The position numbers and the translations under genes were made by a program. Below, in pieces: positions 9,282 to 17,603 of a stretch of 64,000 nt of DNA. The DNA comes from Amycolatopsis aidingensis (GTDB taxonomy: Bacteria > Actinomycetota > Actinomycetes > Mycobacteriales > Pseudonocardiaceae): positions 5,430,001 through 5,494,000 of the forward strand of contig NZ_CP076538.1 in the NCBI RefSeq assembly GCF_018885265.1. Reading direction: 5' to 3'. The notes beneath the pieces are model-generated. The model worked only from the letters and a program-made list of their open reading frames with translations. It ran no database searches and was not told where the DNA came from. Each line of letters opens with the position of its first letter. Position 1 is the first letter of the stretch.

Positions 9282-9997
9282 CGGCGCTCCCAGGTGGCCA
9301 CGTGGTAGCCCACCCCGAACGGGGCGCCGGAGTAGAGCAGCTCGCTCCGCCACCGCGCGCCCTCTGCGAAGGCGGCGAGCACCTGCCATGGCACCCTGCC
9401 CTGGGCACCCAGCTCGGCGGCAAGGCCGGGGTCGATCGCGAGCAGGGTCGCGATGTCCGCCGTGCCGAGTGCGCGGGCCGCTACCTCGTCGAAACCGGCG
9501 GCCCGATCGTCCTGGCCACCGGGTGAACGTGGCCCGTGCCGGTGGGAACCGTCGCCGAGCACCAGCAGCCCGAGTTCCCCTTCCGCCTCGGCCAGCCGGG
9601 CCAGCTCGGCGCCGGCCCGCGCGCAGTCCTCGGCCCCGGCGTCGGCGGCCAGCAGCCGCACCTCGACCGCGGTGGCCGCCGCCCGCTCCCGCAGCCACCC
9701 GGCGATCAGCGCGGGCAGCGGCAACTCGGCAGGGTCCTCCTCGGCGACGTCGGAAAGCGCCACCCGCACATCGACCCCGTAGCCGCCGAACCGGCCGCGC
9801 GCACCGGGCCGCACGGTCGTCGGCGTGGTCACGGCCGGGTCAGCGCCGATCGCGACCCAGTGCCGGGCCCGCTCGGCGAGGAAGCCTGCCGCGGCGAGGC
9901 AGGCCGTACGCACCGGAGCGGTCGATTCCACCGAACCGGGCACCAGTTCGGGTACCAAGAGGGGAGGATGGGGTACCACGACAGCACGCGCGATCAC
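9278..9997 (-). CDS. Class III extradiol-dioxygenase-like protein (Rv2728c-type)
   Basis: The 239-residue product starts with ARAVVVPHPPLLVPEL, the N-terminal pattern of the LigB/MEMO-like fold, and has a later LGDGSHRHGPRSPG segment. The gene is conserved ahead of miaA in actinobacteria. Whether it binds metal or acts as a dioxygenase is unknown. The GTG at 9997 is the only start that fits the conserved N-terminus. The stop overlaps the miaA start. Confidence 0.75.
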   Translation of the reverse strand: MIARAVVVPHPPLLVPELVPGSVESTAPVRTACLAAAGFLAERARHWVAIGADPAVTTPTTVRPGARGRFGGYGVDVRVALSDVAEEDPAELPLPALIAGWLRERAAATAVEVRLLAADAGAEDCARAGAELARLAEAEGELGLLVLGDGSHRHGPRSPGGQDDRAAGFDEVAARALGTADIATLLAIDPGLAAELGAQGRVPWQVLAAFAEGARWRSELLYSGAPFGVGYHVATWERR

Positions 9998-10201
9998 GCT
10001 CGCCGACGTTACCCGGCGGCTCGACCGGCACACTGGACGACGGCGGGAACTCCGTTCGGAGTACCGCGAACGGCACTGACCTGTTTGAATGCCGCCAGGG
10101 ACTGCTCGTCCCGCGGCACGATGACAGAGCGCATGCAGGACCCGGCCCCACAGGTGTGGGGCGCCCGCCCCGGCGGGCCGACAGGCAAGAAGGAGCCGGC
10201 C

Positions 10202-11524
10202 ATGGCCGATCACAACACACCCGAGGGCACGGGAGTCCCGGCACCACATCAGGTGCCCCGTTCAGCCGCCGGGACAGGGCCCGCCGCGCCCACGGTGCCG
10301 CCTGCGGAGCCGAGCCCGGCTCGCTGGGGCCGGATCGACGACGAGGGCAAGGTGTACCTGCACGACCAGGACGGCGAGCGGGTGATCGGCGTCTGGCAGG
10401 CGGGCACCGCCGAGGAGGGCCTGCTGCACTTCGCCCGCCGGTTCGACGACCTGCGGACCGAGGTGGAGCTGCTGGAGACCAGGCTGTCCTCCGGCGCCGG
10501 TGACCCCAAGCAGGCGCTGACCAGCGCCACCCAGCTGCGGGACGGGCTGCCGGACGCTGCCGTGGTCGGGGACATCGCCTCGCTGCGGGCGCTGATCGAG
10601 CACGTGATCACGCACGCGGAGCGCGCGCAGGCCGCGGCGAAGGAGGAGCGCGAGCAGGCGCGGGCCGAGGCGGTAGCCCGTAAGCAGGCACTGGCCGAGG
10701 AGGCCGAGCAGATCGCGGCCGAGTCCACCCAGTGGAAGTCGGCCGGGGACCGGCTGCGGACGATCCTGGACGAGTGGAAGACCATCAAGGGCGTCGACCG
10801 CAAGACCGACGACGAGCTGTGGAAGCGGTTCTCCAAGGCGCGGGAGTCGTTCAACCGGCGACGGGGTTCGCACTTCGCCGAGCTGGACAAGCAGCGGGCC
10901 GCGGCCAAGGCCCGCAAGGAGGAGCTGATCGCCGAGGCGGAGTCGCTTTCCGACTCCGAGGACTGGGGCCCCACCGCCGGGCGGTACAAGGAGCTGATGG
11001 CCGAGTGGAAGGCGGCCGGGCGCGCCCCCAAGGACAGTGACGAGGCGCTCTGGCAGCGGTTCCGCGCCGCGCAGGACAAGTTCTTCGCCCGCAGGTCGGC
11101 GGTGTTCTCCGAGCGGGACGCCGAGTTCGCCGCGAACGCCACGCGGAAGGAGGAGCTGCTCGCCGAGGCCGAGAAGATCGACCCCGCGGCGAACCTGGAC
11201 AGCGCCAAGGCCCAGCTGCGCAAGATCCAGGACGCCTGGGACGAGATCGGGAAGGTGCCGCGGGAACGCATCCGCGAGCTGGACGGCAGGCTCAAGGCCG
11301 TGCAGGACCGGGTGCGGGGTGCCGAGGACAGCAAGTGGCGGCGCACCGACCCGGAGGCGCAGGCCCGCGCCGCCCAGTTCCGCGAGCGAGTGGAGCAGTT
11401 CGAGTCGCAGGCGGCGAAGGCGCGGGCGAACGGCGACGAGCGCAGGGCGAAGAAGGCCGAGGAACAGGCCGCCCAATGGCGGGAGTGGATGGAGGCCGCC
11501 GAGAGGGCCGTCGCCGACCGCTGA
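10202..11524 (+). CDS. DUF349 domain protein (Rv2731-type)
   Basis: The 440-residue, highly charged protein contains three DUF349 repeats recognisable by EWKTIKGVDRKTDDELWKRF, EWKAAGRAPKDSDEALWQRF and the AWDEIGKVPRERI unit, joined by long Ala/Glu/Arg-rich helices that probably form coiled coils. An AAGGAG ribosome site lies six bases before the ATG. It is divergent from the miaA gene run, as in mycobacteria. The role is unknown; the family is cytoplasmic and helical. It marks the left border of the first accessory insert. Confidence 0.85.
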   Translation: MADHNTPEGTGVPAPHQVPRSAAGTGPAAPTVPPAEPSPARWGRIDDEGKVYLHDQDGERVIGVWQAGTAEEGLLHFARRFDDLRTEVELLETRLSSGAGDPKQALTSATQLRDGLPDAAVVGDIASLRALIEHVITHAERAQAAAKEEREQARAEAVARKQALAEEAEQIAAESTQWKSAGDRLRTILDEWKTIKGVDRKTDDELWKRFSKARESFNRRRGSHFAELDKQRAAAKARKEELIAEAESLSDSEDWGPTAGRYKELMAEWKAAGRAPKDSDEALWQRFRAAQDKFFARRSAVFSERDAEFAANATRKEELLAEAEKIDPAANLDSAKAQLRKIQDAWDEIGKVPRERIRELDGRLKAVQDRVRGAEDSKWRRTDPEAQARAAQFRERVEQFESQAAKARANGDERRAKKAEEQAAQWREWMEAAERAVADR

Positions 11525-11528
11525 CGAC

Positions 11529-11637
11529 AACTGCTGCGAGTGGCCCTCCCACCCGTCTCCCACCACCGCCCAGACGGAGGCGCTGACGCGCCACTGTGTT
11601 CGCTGCGAAAATGCAGGGAACGGGCCACTCACAACAG
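11529..11637. repeat. Degraded copy of a dispersed inverted repeat
   Basis: The left arm, CTGCTGCGAGTGGCC (11531-11545), and the right arm, GGCCACTCACAACAG near 11623-11637, are inverted copies with two mismatches, about 78 bases apart. The left arm is identical to the arm of the intact hairpin at 42463-42521. It lies between the convergent DUF349 and aldehyde dehydrogenase genes. Confidence 0.6.
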
Positions 11638-11641
11638 GTGG

Positions 11642-13183
11642 TCAGGTGGGTGGGTAGAGGGTGTACGAGGGGAAGTGGCCGTAGAGACGCTCGCCGGGCT
11701 GGCCGACCGTGACCGCCTGCACCAGCAGCTCACCGCCGACGAAGGCGCCGCGCCAGGACGCGCCCCTGCCGCCGAACACCTCGGCCCGGTCACCGCGCGA
11801 GCGGGGCCGGTTGATGCCGACCTTGAACGCCTGCACCTCGCCGGCGATCCGCCGCGCGGTGGCCTCGTCATCGCAGGCCAGCGACGACACCAGGGCCCCG
11901 TTGCTGGCGTTCATCGCGGCGAGCAGCTCCGCCTCGGTGTCCACCAGCACGATGCTGTCCACCGGGCCGAAGGGCTCGGCGTGGTGCAGTGGCGAGGAGG
12001 GCGGTGGCTCCAGGATGCACACCGGGGCGAAGTAGGCGGAGGTTTCCTGCCCTGGCAGGAAACGGCCATCGGCCAGGTCACCACGGTGGATCGGCACCCC
12101 GCCCCTGCCGATCGCCTCGTCCACCGTGTCCCGCAGTTCCTTCGCCTTGGTATCGCTGATCAACGGCCCGAAGTCGAGCGCGGGCAACGGATCTTCTGGC
12201 GCGGCCACCGCGAGCGGATGGCCGAAGGACAGGCCCTGCACCGCGGGCAGGTAGGCGGCGAGGAACTCGTCGAAAAGGCTGCGCTGCACGACATAGCGCG
12301 GATACGCGGTGCACCGCTGCTTGCCGTACTCGAAAGAGGTACGAATGTGCGCCGCCAGCGCGGGCCAGTCGCTGAACTCCCACACGCCCCAGCAGTTCAG
12401 CCCTTCCTGCTCCAGGATGTGCCGCTTGCCGGAGTCGACGAGGTTGGCGGCGACCGCACCGCCGGTGCCGCGGCCGCCGACGAAGGAAAGGCAGCCGATC
12501 ATCGGGGAGCGCACCAGCGCATCGGACAGCTCCGACCCGTTGCCGCTGACCAGCGTCAACGGCAGCCCGTGCCGGGCGGCCAGCGCGGTGGCCAGGGTCA
12601 GGCAGTGCACGCCCCCGTCCGTCGGCGCCTTCGCGATCGCCGCATTGCCCGCGAGTACCTGCACCAGCATGGCGTGCATCAGCACGCTCATCGGGTAGTT
12701 CCAGCTGGCGATGTTGCTGACCGGCCCCTCCAGTGGCCTGCGCCCGGCGAGCATGCCGTCGATCTCCGCGCAGTACCACCGGACCCCGTCCAGGCACCGG
12801 TCCACGTCCGCGGTCGCCGACTTCCAGGTCTTGCCGATCTCCCAGACCAGCAGCAGGGCGAGCAGGTCGCGCTGTGCGGCGAGTTCGTCCACGGCGGCAA
12901 GCACTCGCTGCCTGCGTTCCGCGAGCGAGGCCGTGGACCAGGTGCGGTGCTCGTTCAGGCCGGCCCGCACCGCCCTGGTCGCGTCCGGCGCGGACAGTTT
13001 CGGCGGGCCGGGGATGGCGCGCCGGTCCAGCGGTGAGGTGGCCTGGCCCGGGGTCCCTTCCGCACGCCACCGTCCGCCCCAGTAGTTGAACAGCCGCTCG
13101 GAGTCGAACGCCTCCGGAGCGACCGCCCGAGCGCGGCCGTACACCTCAGCCCACGAGGTGCCGGGCTTGCCTACCAAGGTCAT
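11642..13183 (-). CDS. Aldehyde dehydrogenase family protein
   Basis: The 513-residue enzyme should oxidise an aldehyde, or reduce or form an acyl-CoA, with NAD(P). It shows SNIASWNYP (cofactor site), Lys185 in AIAKAP, the Glu258/Glu260 region in LEQEGLN and catalytic Cys291 in GKQRCTAYPR. The cofactor loop (usually PWN with KP) and the ELGG motif deviate from classical ALDHs, so it is a divergent branch. It is downstream of the panE-like gene with 22 bases between, and both read away from the operator at 14247. In the oxalate context an oxalyl-CoA/glyoxylate-type reaction is possible but unproven. Confidence 0.8.
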   Translation of the reverse strand: MTLVGKPGTSWAEVYGRARAVAPEAFDSERLFNYWGGRWRAEGTPGQATSPLDRRAIPGPPKLSAPDATRAVRAGLNEHRTWSTASLAERRQRVLAAVDELAAQRDLLALLLVWEIGKTWKSATADVDRCLDGVRWYCAEIDGMLAGRRPLEGPVSNIASWNYPMSVLMHAMLVQVLAGNAAIAKAPTDGGVHCLTLATALAARHGLPLTLVSGNGSELSDALVRSPMIGCLSFVGGRGTGGAVAANLVDSGKRHILEQEGLNCWGVWEFSDWPALAAHIRTSFEYGKQRCTAYPRYVVQRSLFDEFLAAYLPAVQGLSFGHPLAVAAPEDPLPALDFGPLISDTKAKELRDTVDEAIGRGGVPIHRGDLADGRFLPGQETSAYFAPVCILEPPPSSPLHHAEPFGPVDSIVLVDTEAELLAAMNASNGALVSSLACDDEATARRIAGEVQAFKVGINRPRSRGDRAEVFGGRGASWRGAFVGGELLVQAVTVGQPGERLYGHFPSYTLYPPT

Positions 13184-13205
13184 CGGTTCCTCCCCATCGC
13201 TCGGT

Positions 13206-14180
13206 TCAACCTCCGGTGTTGCCGTCCTCGAGCAAGCCGGCCAGCGCGTTCACCACGCGCAGCGTGGGCACCGGGACCCCGGTCAGGCCGGCCAGTTCGA
13301 CCACGGCGGCGAGGATGGCCTCGAGTTCGAGCGGCTTCCCACGTTCCAGGGACTGCAGGGTGGATGTCTTGTGCTCGCCGACCCGCTCCGCACCGGCCAG
13401 CCGCCGCTCGATCGAGACGTCCGGGTGCACGTCGAATGCCGCCGCCACCGCGAGCGTTTCCCGCATCATGTCCACCACGAGCTCCCTGGTACCGCCGTGC
13501 CGGCAGATGCCGGCCATGGTGGCCCTGGTGAGCGCGCTGATCGGGTTGAAGGCGATATTGCCCATCAGCTTGATCCAGATGTCCCGGCGCAGGTCCGGCT
13601 CGACCGGGCACTTCAGACCTCCGGCGACCATGGCGTCAGCGAACTCGTTGCAGCGCGCGGAGTCGGTGCCGTCCGGTTCCCCAATGGACAGCCGGGTGCC
13701 CTCGAGGTGCCGGATCTGCCCCGGCGCGACGATCTCGGTCGCGGCGTACACCACGCAGCCGATCGCCCGGTGCAGCGGCAGCGCGGCGCTCACCACACCG
13801 CCCGGGTCCACACTTTCCACCCTGCGCCCCTGGAACGGGCCGGGCAGCTGATGGAAGTACCACCACGGGATCCCGTTCTGCGCCGCGATGAGCGTGGTCC
13901 GCTCGTGCAACAGCGGCGCGACCAGCGGCCCCGCCTGCGCGTACTGGTTGGCTTTCAGACCGAGGAAGACATGGTCCACCGGACCGACCTCGTGCGGGTC
14001 GTCGGTGGCCAGCGGCCTGCTTTCGAAGTCACCACGTGGGCTGTGCACCCGCACGCCCGACTCGCGGATCGCCTGTAGATGTGCGCCACGCGCGATGAGG
14101 AAGACCTCGACTCCCGCGCGACAGAGGCTGGCGCCGACATAGGCACCGATGGCGCCGGCACCGAGAACAGCGACTCTCAC
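13206..14180 (-). CDS. Ketopantoate reductase-like (ApbA/PanE family) oxidoreductase
   Basis: The 324-residue protein has the Rossmann motif GAGAIGAYVG (residues 7-16) and the family signature with Lys204, Asn208 and Asn212 in WIKLMGNIAFNP. The family reduces 2-keto acids such as ketopantoate with NADPH. The location in a catabolic cluster, with an ALDH directly downstream, suggests a substrate other than ketopantoate, for example a small oxo-acid. It is divergent from the DUF6457 gene across a 126-base region carrying a GntR-type operator. Confidence 0.85.
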   Translation of the reverse strand: MRVAVLGAGAIGAYVGASLCRAGVEVFLIARGAHLQAIRESGVRVHSPRGDFESRPLATDDPHEVGPVDHVFLGLKANQYAQAGPLVAPLLHERTTLIAAQNGIPWWYFHQLPGPFQGRRVESVDPGGVVSAALPLHRAIGCVVYAATEIVAPGQIRHLEGTRLSIGEPDGTDSARCNEFADAMVAGGLKCPVEPDLRRDIWIKLMGNIAFNPISALTRATMAGICRHGGTRELVVDMMRETLAVAAAFDVHPDVSIERRLAGAERVGEHKTSTLQSLERGKPLELEAILAAVVELAGLTGVPVPTLRVVNALAGLLEDGNTGG

Positions 14181-14246
14181 GGCAGCTCCGTCCCTGTGCG
14201 TTCAACGGCCCCCTTGTGCCACGTCTTGCGTGGCTTGATGTATTCA

Positions 14247-14257
14247 GTATACAGTAT
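14247..14257. promoter_or_regulatory. Probable GntR operator (panE-like/DUF6457 divergent region)
   Basis: GTATACAGTAT is the reverse complement of ATACTGTATAC and is nearly palindromic. The same 11-mer family occurs at 14617-14627, 24185-24195 and 28990-29000, and in a weaker form at 24085-24095. It sits in the divergent promoter region, 67 bases from the panE-like start and 50 bases from the DUF6457 start. Confidence 0.65.
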
Positions 14258-14306
14258 GAGACTATTCGGTCAATGCCGCCGATGCCGTTCGCAGCGGGAG
14301 GACAGG

Positions 14307-14549
14307 ATGAACGCACTCGCGGAATGGACCTCGGCGGCATGCTCCGACCTCGGGCTGACCGAGGAGCCCGACCGCATGCTGATCGCGGATATCGCGCGGC
14401 ACGCGAGCCGGGCGGTCTCCGCCCCGGCCGCGCCGGTGACCGCATACCTGTTCGGCCTCGCGGTCGGGCGCGGGCTGCCGCCCGCGGACGCCGCCCGGCG
14501 GCTCACCGCACTGGCCGCACGGTGGCGCGGAATCGACTGGCGCGACTGA
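14307..14549 (+). CDS. Small DUF6457 domain protein
   Basis: The 80-residue protein (MNALAEWTSAACSDLGL to the end) matches the pattern of DUF6457, a helical domain found alone or at the C-terminus of MobA-like nucleotidyltransferases. There is an AGGA ribosome site just upstream. The role is unknown. It lies between two copies of the cluster operator, 115 bases before the ThDP enzyme gene, so it may be expressed with the catabolic cluster. Confidence 0.7.
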   Translation: MNALAEWTSAACSDLGLTEEPDRMLIADIARHASRAVSAPAAPVTAYLFGLAVGRGLPPADAARRLTALAARWRGIDWRD

Positions 14550-14616
14550 GGAAACCGACTCTTCGAAGATCACCCCTGGACAAGCGGGCAAGGGCGGAGC
14601 AGTATAAGTACATATC

Positions 14617-14627
14617 GTATGCAGTAT
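14617..14627. promoter_or_regulatory. Probable GntR operator upstream of the ThDP enzyme operon
   Basis: GTATGCAGTAT is the exact reverse complement of the copy in front of sucC (24185-24195). It lies 37 bases upstream of the chosen start of the ThDP enzyme gene. An in-frame ATG at 14619 falls inside the operator, which argues against that ATG being the true start. Confidence 0.65.
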
Positions 14628-14663
14628 TCGGTAGCCACAATGCGTGAGGAGATGAGGACGCAC

Positions 14664-16349
14664 ATGGCAGTCGACGGCGAACCAGAGCTGATCTCCGGCG
14701 GCCACCTGGTGGCGAAGGCACTGAAGGCCGAGGGCGTCGAGGTCGTCTTCACCCTCTGCGGCGGGCACATCATCGACATCTACGACGGCTGCGTCGACGA
14801 AGGCATCGACGTGATCGACGTACGGCACGAGCAGGTGGCGGCGCATGCGGCCGATGGCTACGCGCGGATCACCGGCAGGCCCGGCTGCGCCGTGGTCACC
14901 GCGGGCCCTGGCACCACGGACGCGGTCACCGGGGTGGCGAACGCGCTGCGCGCGGAAAGCCCGATGTTGCTGATCGGCGGGCAGGGGGCCCTGACCCAGC
15001 ACAAGATGGGCTCGCTACAGGACCTGCCGCATGTGGACATGATGAACCCGATCACCAAGTTCGCCGCCACGGTGCCCGCCACCGAGCGGGTCGCGGACCT
15101 CGTGTCGATGGCCTTCCGGGAGTGCTACCACGGTGCGCCGGGTCCCTCCTTCCTGGAGATCCCGCGGGACGTGCTGGACGCGGAGGTACCGGCCGCGTCG
15201 GCACGGGTGCCCGCAGCAGGGCACTACCGTGCCTCGACCCGCAGTGCGGGTGACCCGGAGGCAATCGAGCGGCTGGCCGATCTGGTGGTGCAGGCGGAGA
15301 AGCCTTGCGTGCTGCTGGGCAGCCAGGTGTGGACCTGCCGGGGCACCGAGGCCGCCATCGAGTTCGTCCGCAAACTCAACGTGCCCGCCTTCATGAACGG
15401 CTCGGGCCGCGGAACCCTCGCCCCAGGGGACCCGCATCACCTGCAACTCGCGCGCAGGTATGCCTTCCAGAACTCGGACCTGATCATCATCGTCGGCACC
15501 CCCTTCGACTTCCGGATGGGCTACGGTCGCAGGCTCTCCAGCGCGGCCACGGTGGTGCAGGTCGACCTCGACTACCGCACGGTGGGCAAGAACCGGGACA
15601 TCGACCTCGGCATCGTTGGCGACGCCGGACTGGTGCTGTCCGCGGTGACCCAGGCCGCCTCCGGCCGGGTGGACAACGGTGCCGTGGCGCGCAAGGCTTG
15701 GCTGGACGAACTGCGCGGGGTGGAGACCCAGGCCTACGAGAAGCGGCTGCCCCGGCAGCTGTCCGGCTCCTCCCCGATCGACCCGTACCGGCTGGTGCAC
15801 GAGATCAACGAGTTCCTCACCCCCGACTCGATCTACGTCGGGGACGGCGGGGACATCGTGACCTTCTCCGGTCAGGTGGTGCAACCGAAGGCGCCGGGTC
15901 ACTGGATGGATCCCGGTCCACTCGGGACACTCGGGGTCGGTGTCCCCTTCGTGCTGGCCGCCAAGTACGCCAGGCCGGAGAAGGAGATCGTCTGCCTGTT
16001 CGGTGACGGGGCGTTCAGCCTCACCGGCTGGGACTTCGAGACGCTGGTGCGGTTCAACCTTCCGTTCATCGGCATCATCGGCAACAACTCCTCGATGAAC
16101 CAGATCCGCTACGGGCAGATCCAGAAGTACGGCGCGGACCGCGGCAGGGTGGGCAACACCCTCGGCGATGTCCCCTACGGCGAGTTCGCCCGGATGCTGG
16201 GCGGCTACGGCGAGGAAGTGACCGATCCCGCCGGCATCCGGCCCGCGCTGGAACGGGCCCGCGAGTCCGGCAAACCGTCCCTGATCAACGTCTGGGTCGA
16301 TCCCGAGGTCTACGCCCCGGGAACGATGAACCAGACCATGTACAAGTAA
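14664..16349 (+). CDS. ThDP-dependent enzyme, oxalyl-CoA decarboxylase/2-hydroxyacyl-CoA lyase-like
   Basis: The 561-residue protein has the three-domain ThDP enzyme layout: catalytic Glu56 in RHEQ, and the cofactor motif beginning GDG at residues 447-449 and ending NN about 26 residues later. The segment GSLQDLPHVDMMNPITKFAA resembles the equivalent part of 2-hydroxyacyl-CoA lyases and oxalyl-CoA decarboxylase more than acetolactate synthase. The formyl-CoA transferase gene is 21 bases downstream, which favours oxalyl-CoA decarboxylation to formyl-CoA. ATG 14664 is preferred because GAGG precedes it closely; earlier ATGs lie in or next to the operator. Glyoxylate carboligase-type chemistry remains possible. 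Confidence 0.72.
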   Translation: MAVDGEPELISGGHLVAKALKAEGVEVVFTLCGGHIIDIYDGCVDEGIDVIDVRHEQVAAHAADGYARITGRPGCAVVTAGPGTTDAVTGVANALRAESPMLLIGGQGALTQHKMGSLQDLPHVDMMNPITKFAATVPATERVADLVSMAFRECYHGAPGPSFLEIPRDVLDAEVPAASARVPAAGHYRASTRSAGDPEAIERLADLVVQAEKPCVLLGSQVWTCRGTEAAIEFVRKLNVPAFMNGSGRGTLAPGDPHHLQLARRYAFQNSDLIIIVGTPFDFRMGYGRRLSSAATVVQVDLDYRTVGKNRDIDLGIVGDAGLVLSAVTQAASGRVDNGAVARKAWLDELRGVETQAYEKRLPRQLSGSSPIDPYRLVHEINEFLTPDSIYVGDGGDIVTFSGQVVQPKAPGHWMDPGPLGTLGVGVPFVLAAKYARPEKEIVCLFGDGAFSLTGWDFETLVRFNLPFIGIIGNNSSMNQIRYGQIQKYGADRGRVGNTLGDVPYGEFARMLGGYGEEVTDPAGIRPALERARESGKPSLINVWVDPEVYAPGTMNQTMYK

Positions 16350-16370
16350 CGGCTCGAGGGGAGAACCGCC

Positions 16371-17600
16371 ATGCGAAAGGCACTCGAGGGTGTTCGTGTT
16401 CTCGACATGACGCATGTCCAGTCCGGGCCGTCCTGCACGCAGATCCTGGCCTGGCTGGGCGCGGATGTGGTCAAACTGGAGGCGCCCACCGGGGACATCA
16501 CCCGCAAGCAGCTGCGCGATCTGCCCGATGTGGACAGTCTCTACTTCACGATGCTGAACTGCAACAAGCGCAGCATCACGCTGAACATGAAGAGCGACCG
16601 GGGCAAGGAACTGTTCACCGAGCTGGTCTCCCGGTTCGACATCCTGGCCGAGAACTTCGGTCCCGGCGCGGTGGACCGGATGGGCTTCAGCTGGGAGCGG
16701 CTGCAGGAGATCAACCCGCGACTGATCTACGCCTCGATCAAGGGTTTCGGCGAGGGGCCGTACACCCATTTCAAGGCCTACGAGGTGGTGGCACAGGCGA
16801 TGGGCGGCTCGATGAGCACAACCGGTTTCGAGGATGGCCCCCCGCTGGCAACCGGCGCCCAGATCGGGGACTCCGGCACCGGCATCCACACCGTGGCCGG
16901 CATCCTCGCGGCGCTGTACCAGCGCGAGCACACCGGCAAGGGCCAGCGGGTCACGGTGGCCATGCAGCACGCGGTGCTCAACCTCTGCCGGGTGAAGCTG
17001 CGCGACCAGCAACGGCTCACCCACGGGCCGCTCGCGGAGTACCCGAACGAGGAGTTCGGCGAGGAGGTCCCGCGTTCCGGCAATGCCTCGGGTGGCGGTC
17101 AACCGGGCTGGGCGGTCAGGTGTGCGCCGGGCGGACCCAACGACTACATCTACGTGATCGTCCAGCCCGCGGGCTGGGAGCCGATCAGCAGGCTGATCGG
17201 CAGGCCGGAGCTCGCCGACGACCCGGAGTGGAACACCCCGGAGGCCCGACTATCCAAACTGGACAAGATGTTTCAGATGATCGAGGAGTGGAGCAGCGGG
17301 CACGGCAAGTGGGAGGTGCTGGCGAAGCTCAACGAGCACAACATCCCGTGCGGTCCGATCCTGTCCACCAAGGAGATCATCGAGGACGAGTCGCTGGCCG
17401 CCAACGAGATGGTCGTGCGGGTCCCGCACCCCGAGCGCGGCGAGTTCGCCACGGTGGGATGCCCGATCAAGCTGTCCGAATCCTCGGTCGACGTCACGCC
17501 ATCCCCGCTGCTCGGCGAGCACAACGAGGACGTCTACCTGCATGAGCTCGGCCTCGCCCCCGGCAGGCTCGCGGAGCTCGAAGCGAACGGAGTGATCTGA
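16371..17600 (+). CDS. frc: Formyl-CoA:oxalate CoA-transferase (class III CoA-transferase)
   Basis: Frc moves CoA from formyl-CoA (or another donor) to oxalate. The 409-residue protein follows the known Frc sequence closely: [10 protein letters not shown] at the N-terminus, [16 protein letters not shown], catalytic Asp167 in IGDSGTG, LRDQQRL, the flexible glycine loop [10 protein letters not shown] and IPCGP. GGGGAG precedes the ATG. It follows the ThDP enzyme by 21 bases and is three bases ahead of the acyl-CoA synthetase, so the three form one operon. Related enzymes use succinyl-CoA as donor, of interest because a sucCD pair lies in the same cluster. Confidence 0.87.
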   Translation: MRKALEGVRVLDMTHVQSGPSCTQILAWLGADVVKLEAPTGDITRKQLRDLPDVDSLYFTMLNCNKRSITLNMKSDRGKELFTELVSRFDILAENFGPGAVDRMGFSWERLQEINPRLIYASIKGFGEGPYTHFKAYEVVAQAMGGSMSTTGFEDGPPLATGAQIGDSGTGIHTVAGILAALYQREHTGKGQRVTVAMQHAVLNLCRVKLRDQQRLTHGPLAEYPNEEFGEEVPRSGNASGGGQPGWAVRCAPGGPNDYIYVIVQPAGWEPISRLIGRPELADDPEWNTPEARLSKLDKMFQMIEEWSSGHGKWEVLAKLNEHNIPCGPILSTKEIIEDESLAANEMVVRVPHPERGEFATVGCPIKLSESSVDVTPSPLLGEHNEDVYLHELGLAPGRLAELEANGVI

Positions 17601-17603
17601 TCG

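Noticed and set aside
14619..14663. Earlier ATG starts for the ThDP enzyme
   Set aside because: The ATG at 14619 lies in the operator motif and has no ribosome site; the ATG at 14664 is close behind GAGG and matches the expected protein start.
16371..17600. Alternative call of frc as a carnitine or bile-acid CoA-transferase
   Set aside because: The N-terminal [21 protein letters not shown] and the glycine loop follow formyl-CoA transferase; the OFA carrier and ThDP enzyme in the cluster agree.
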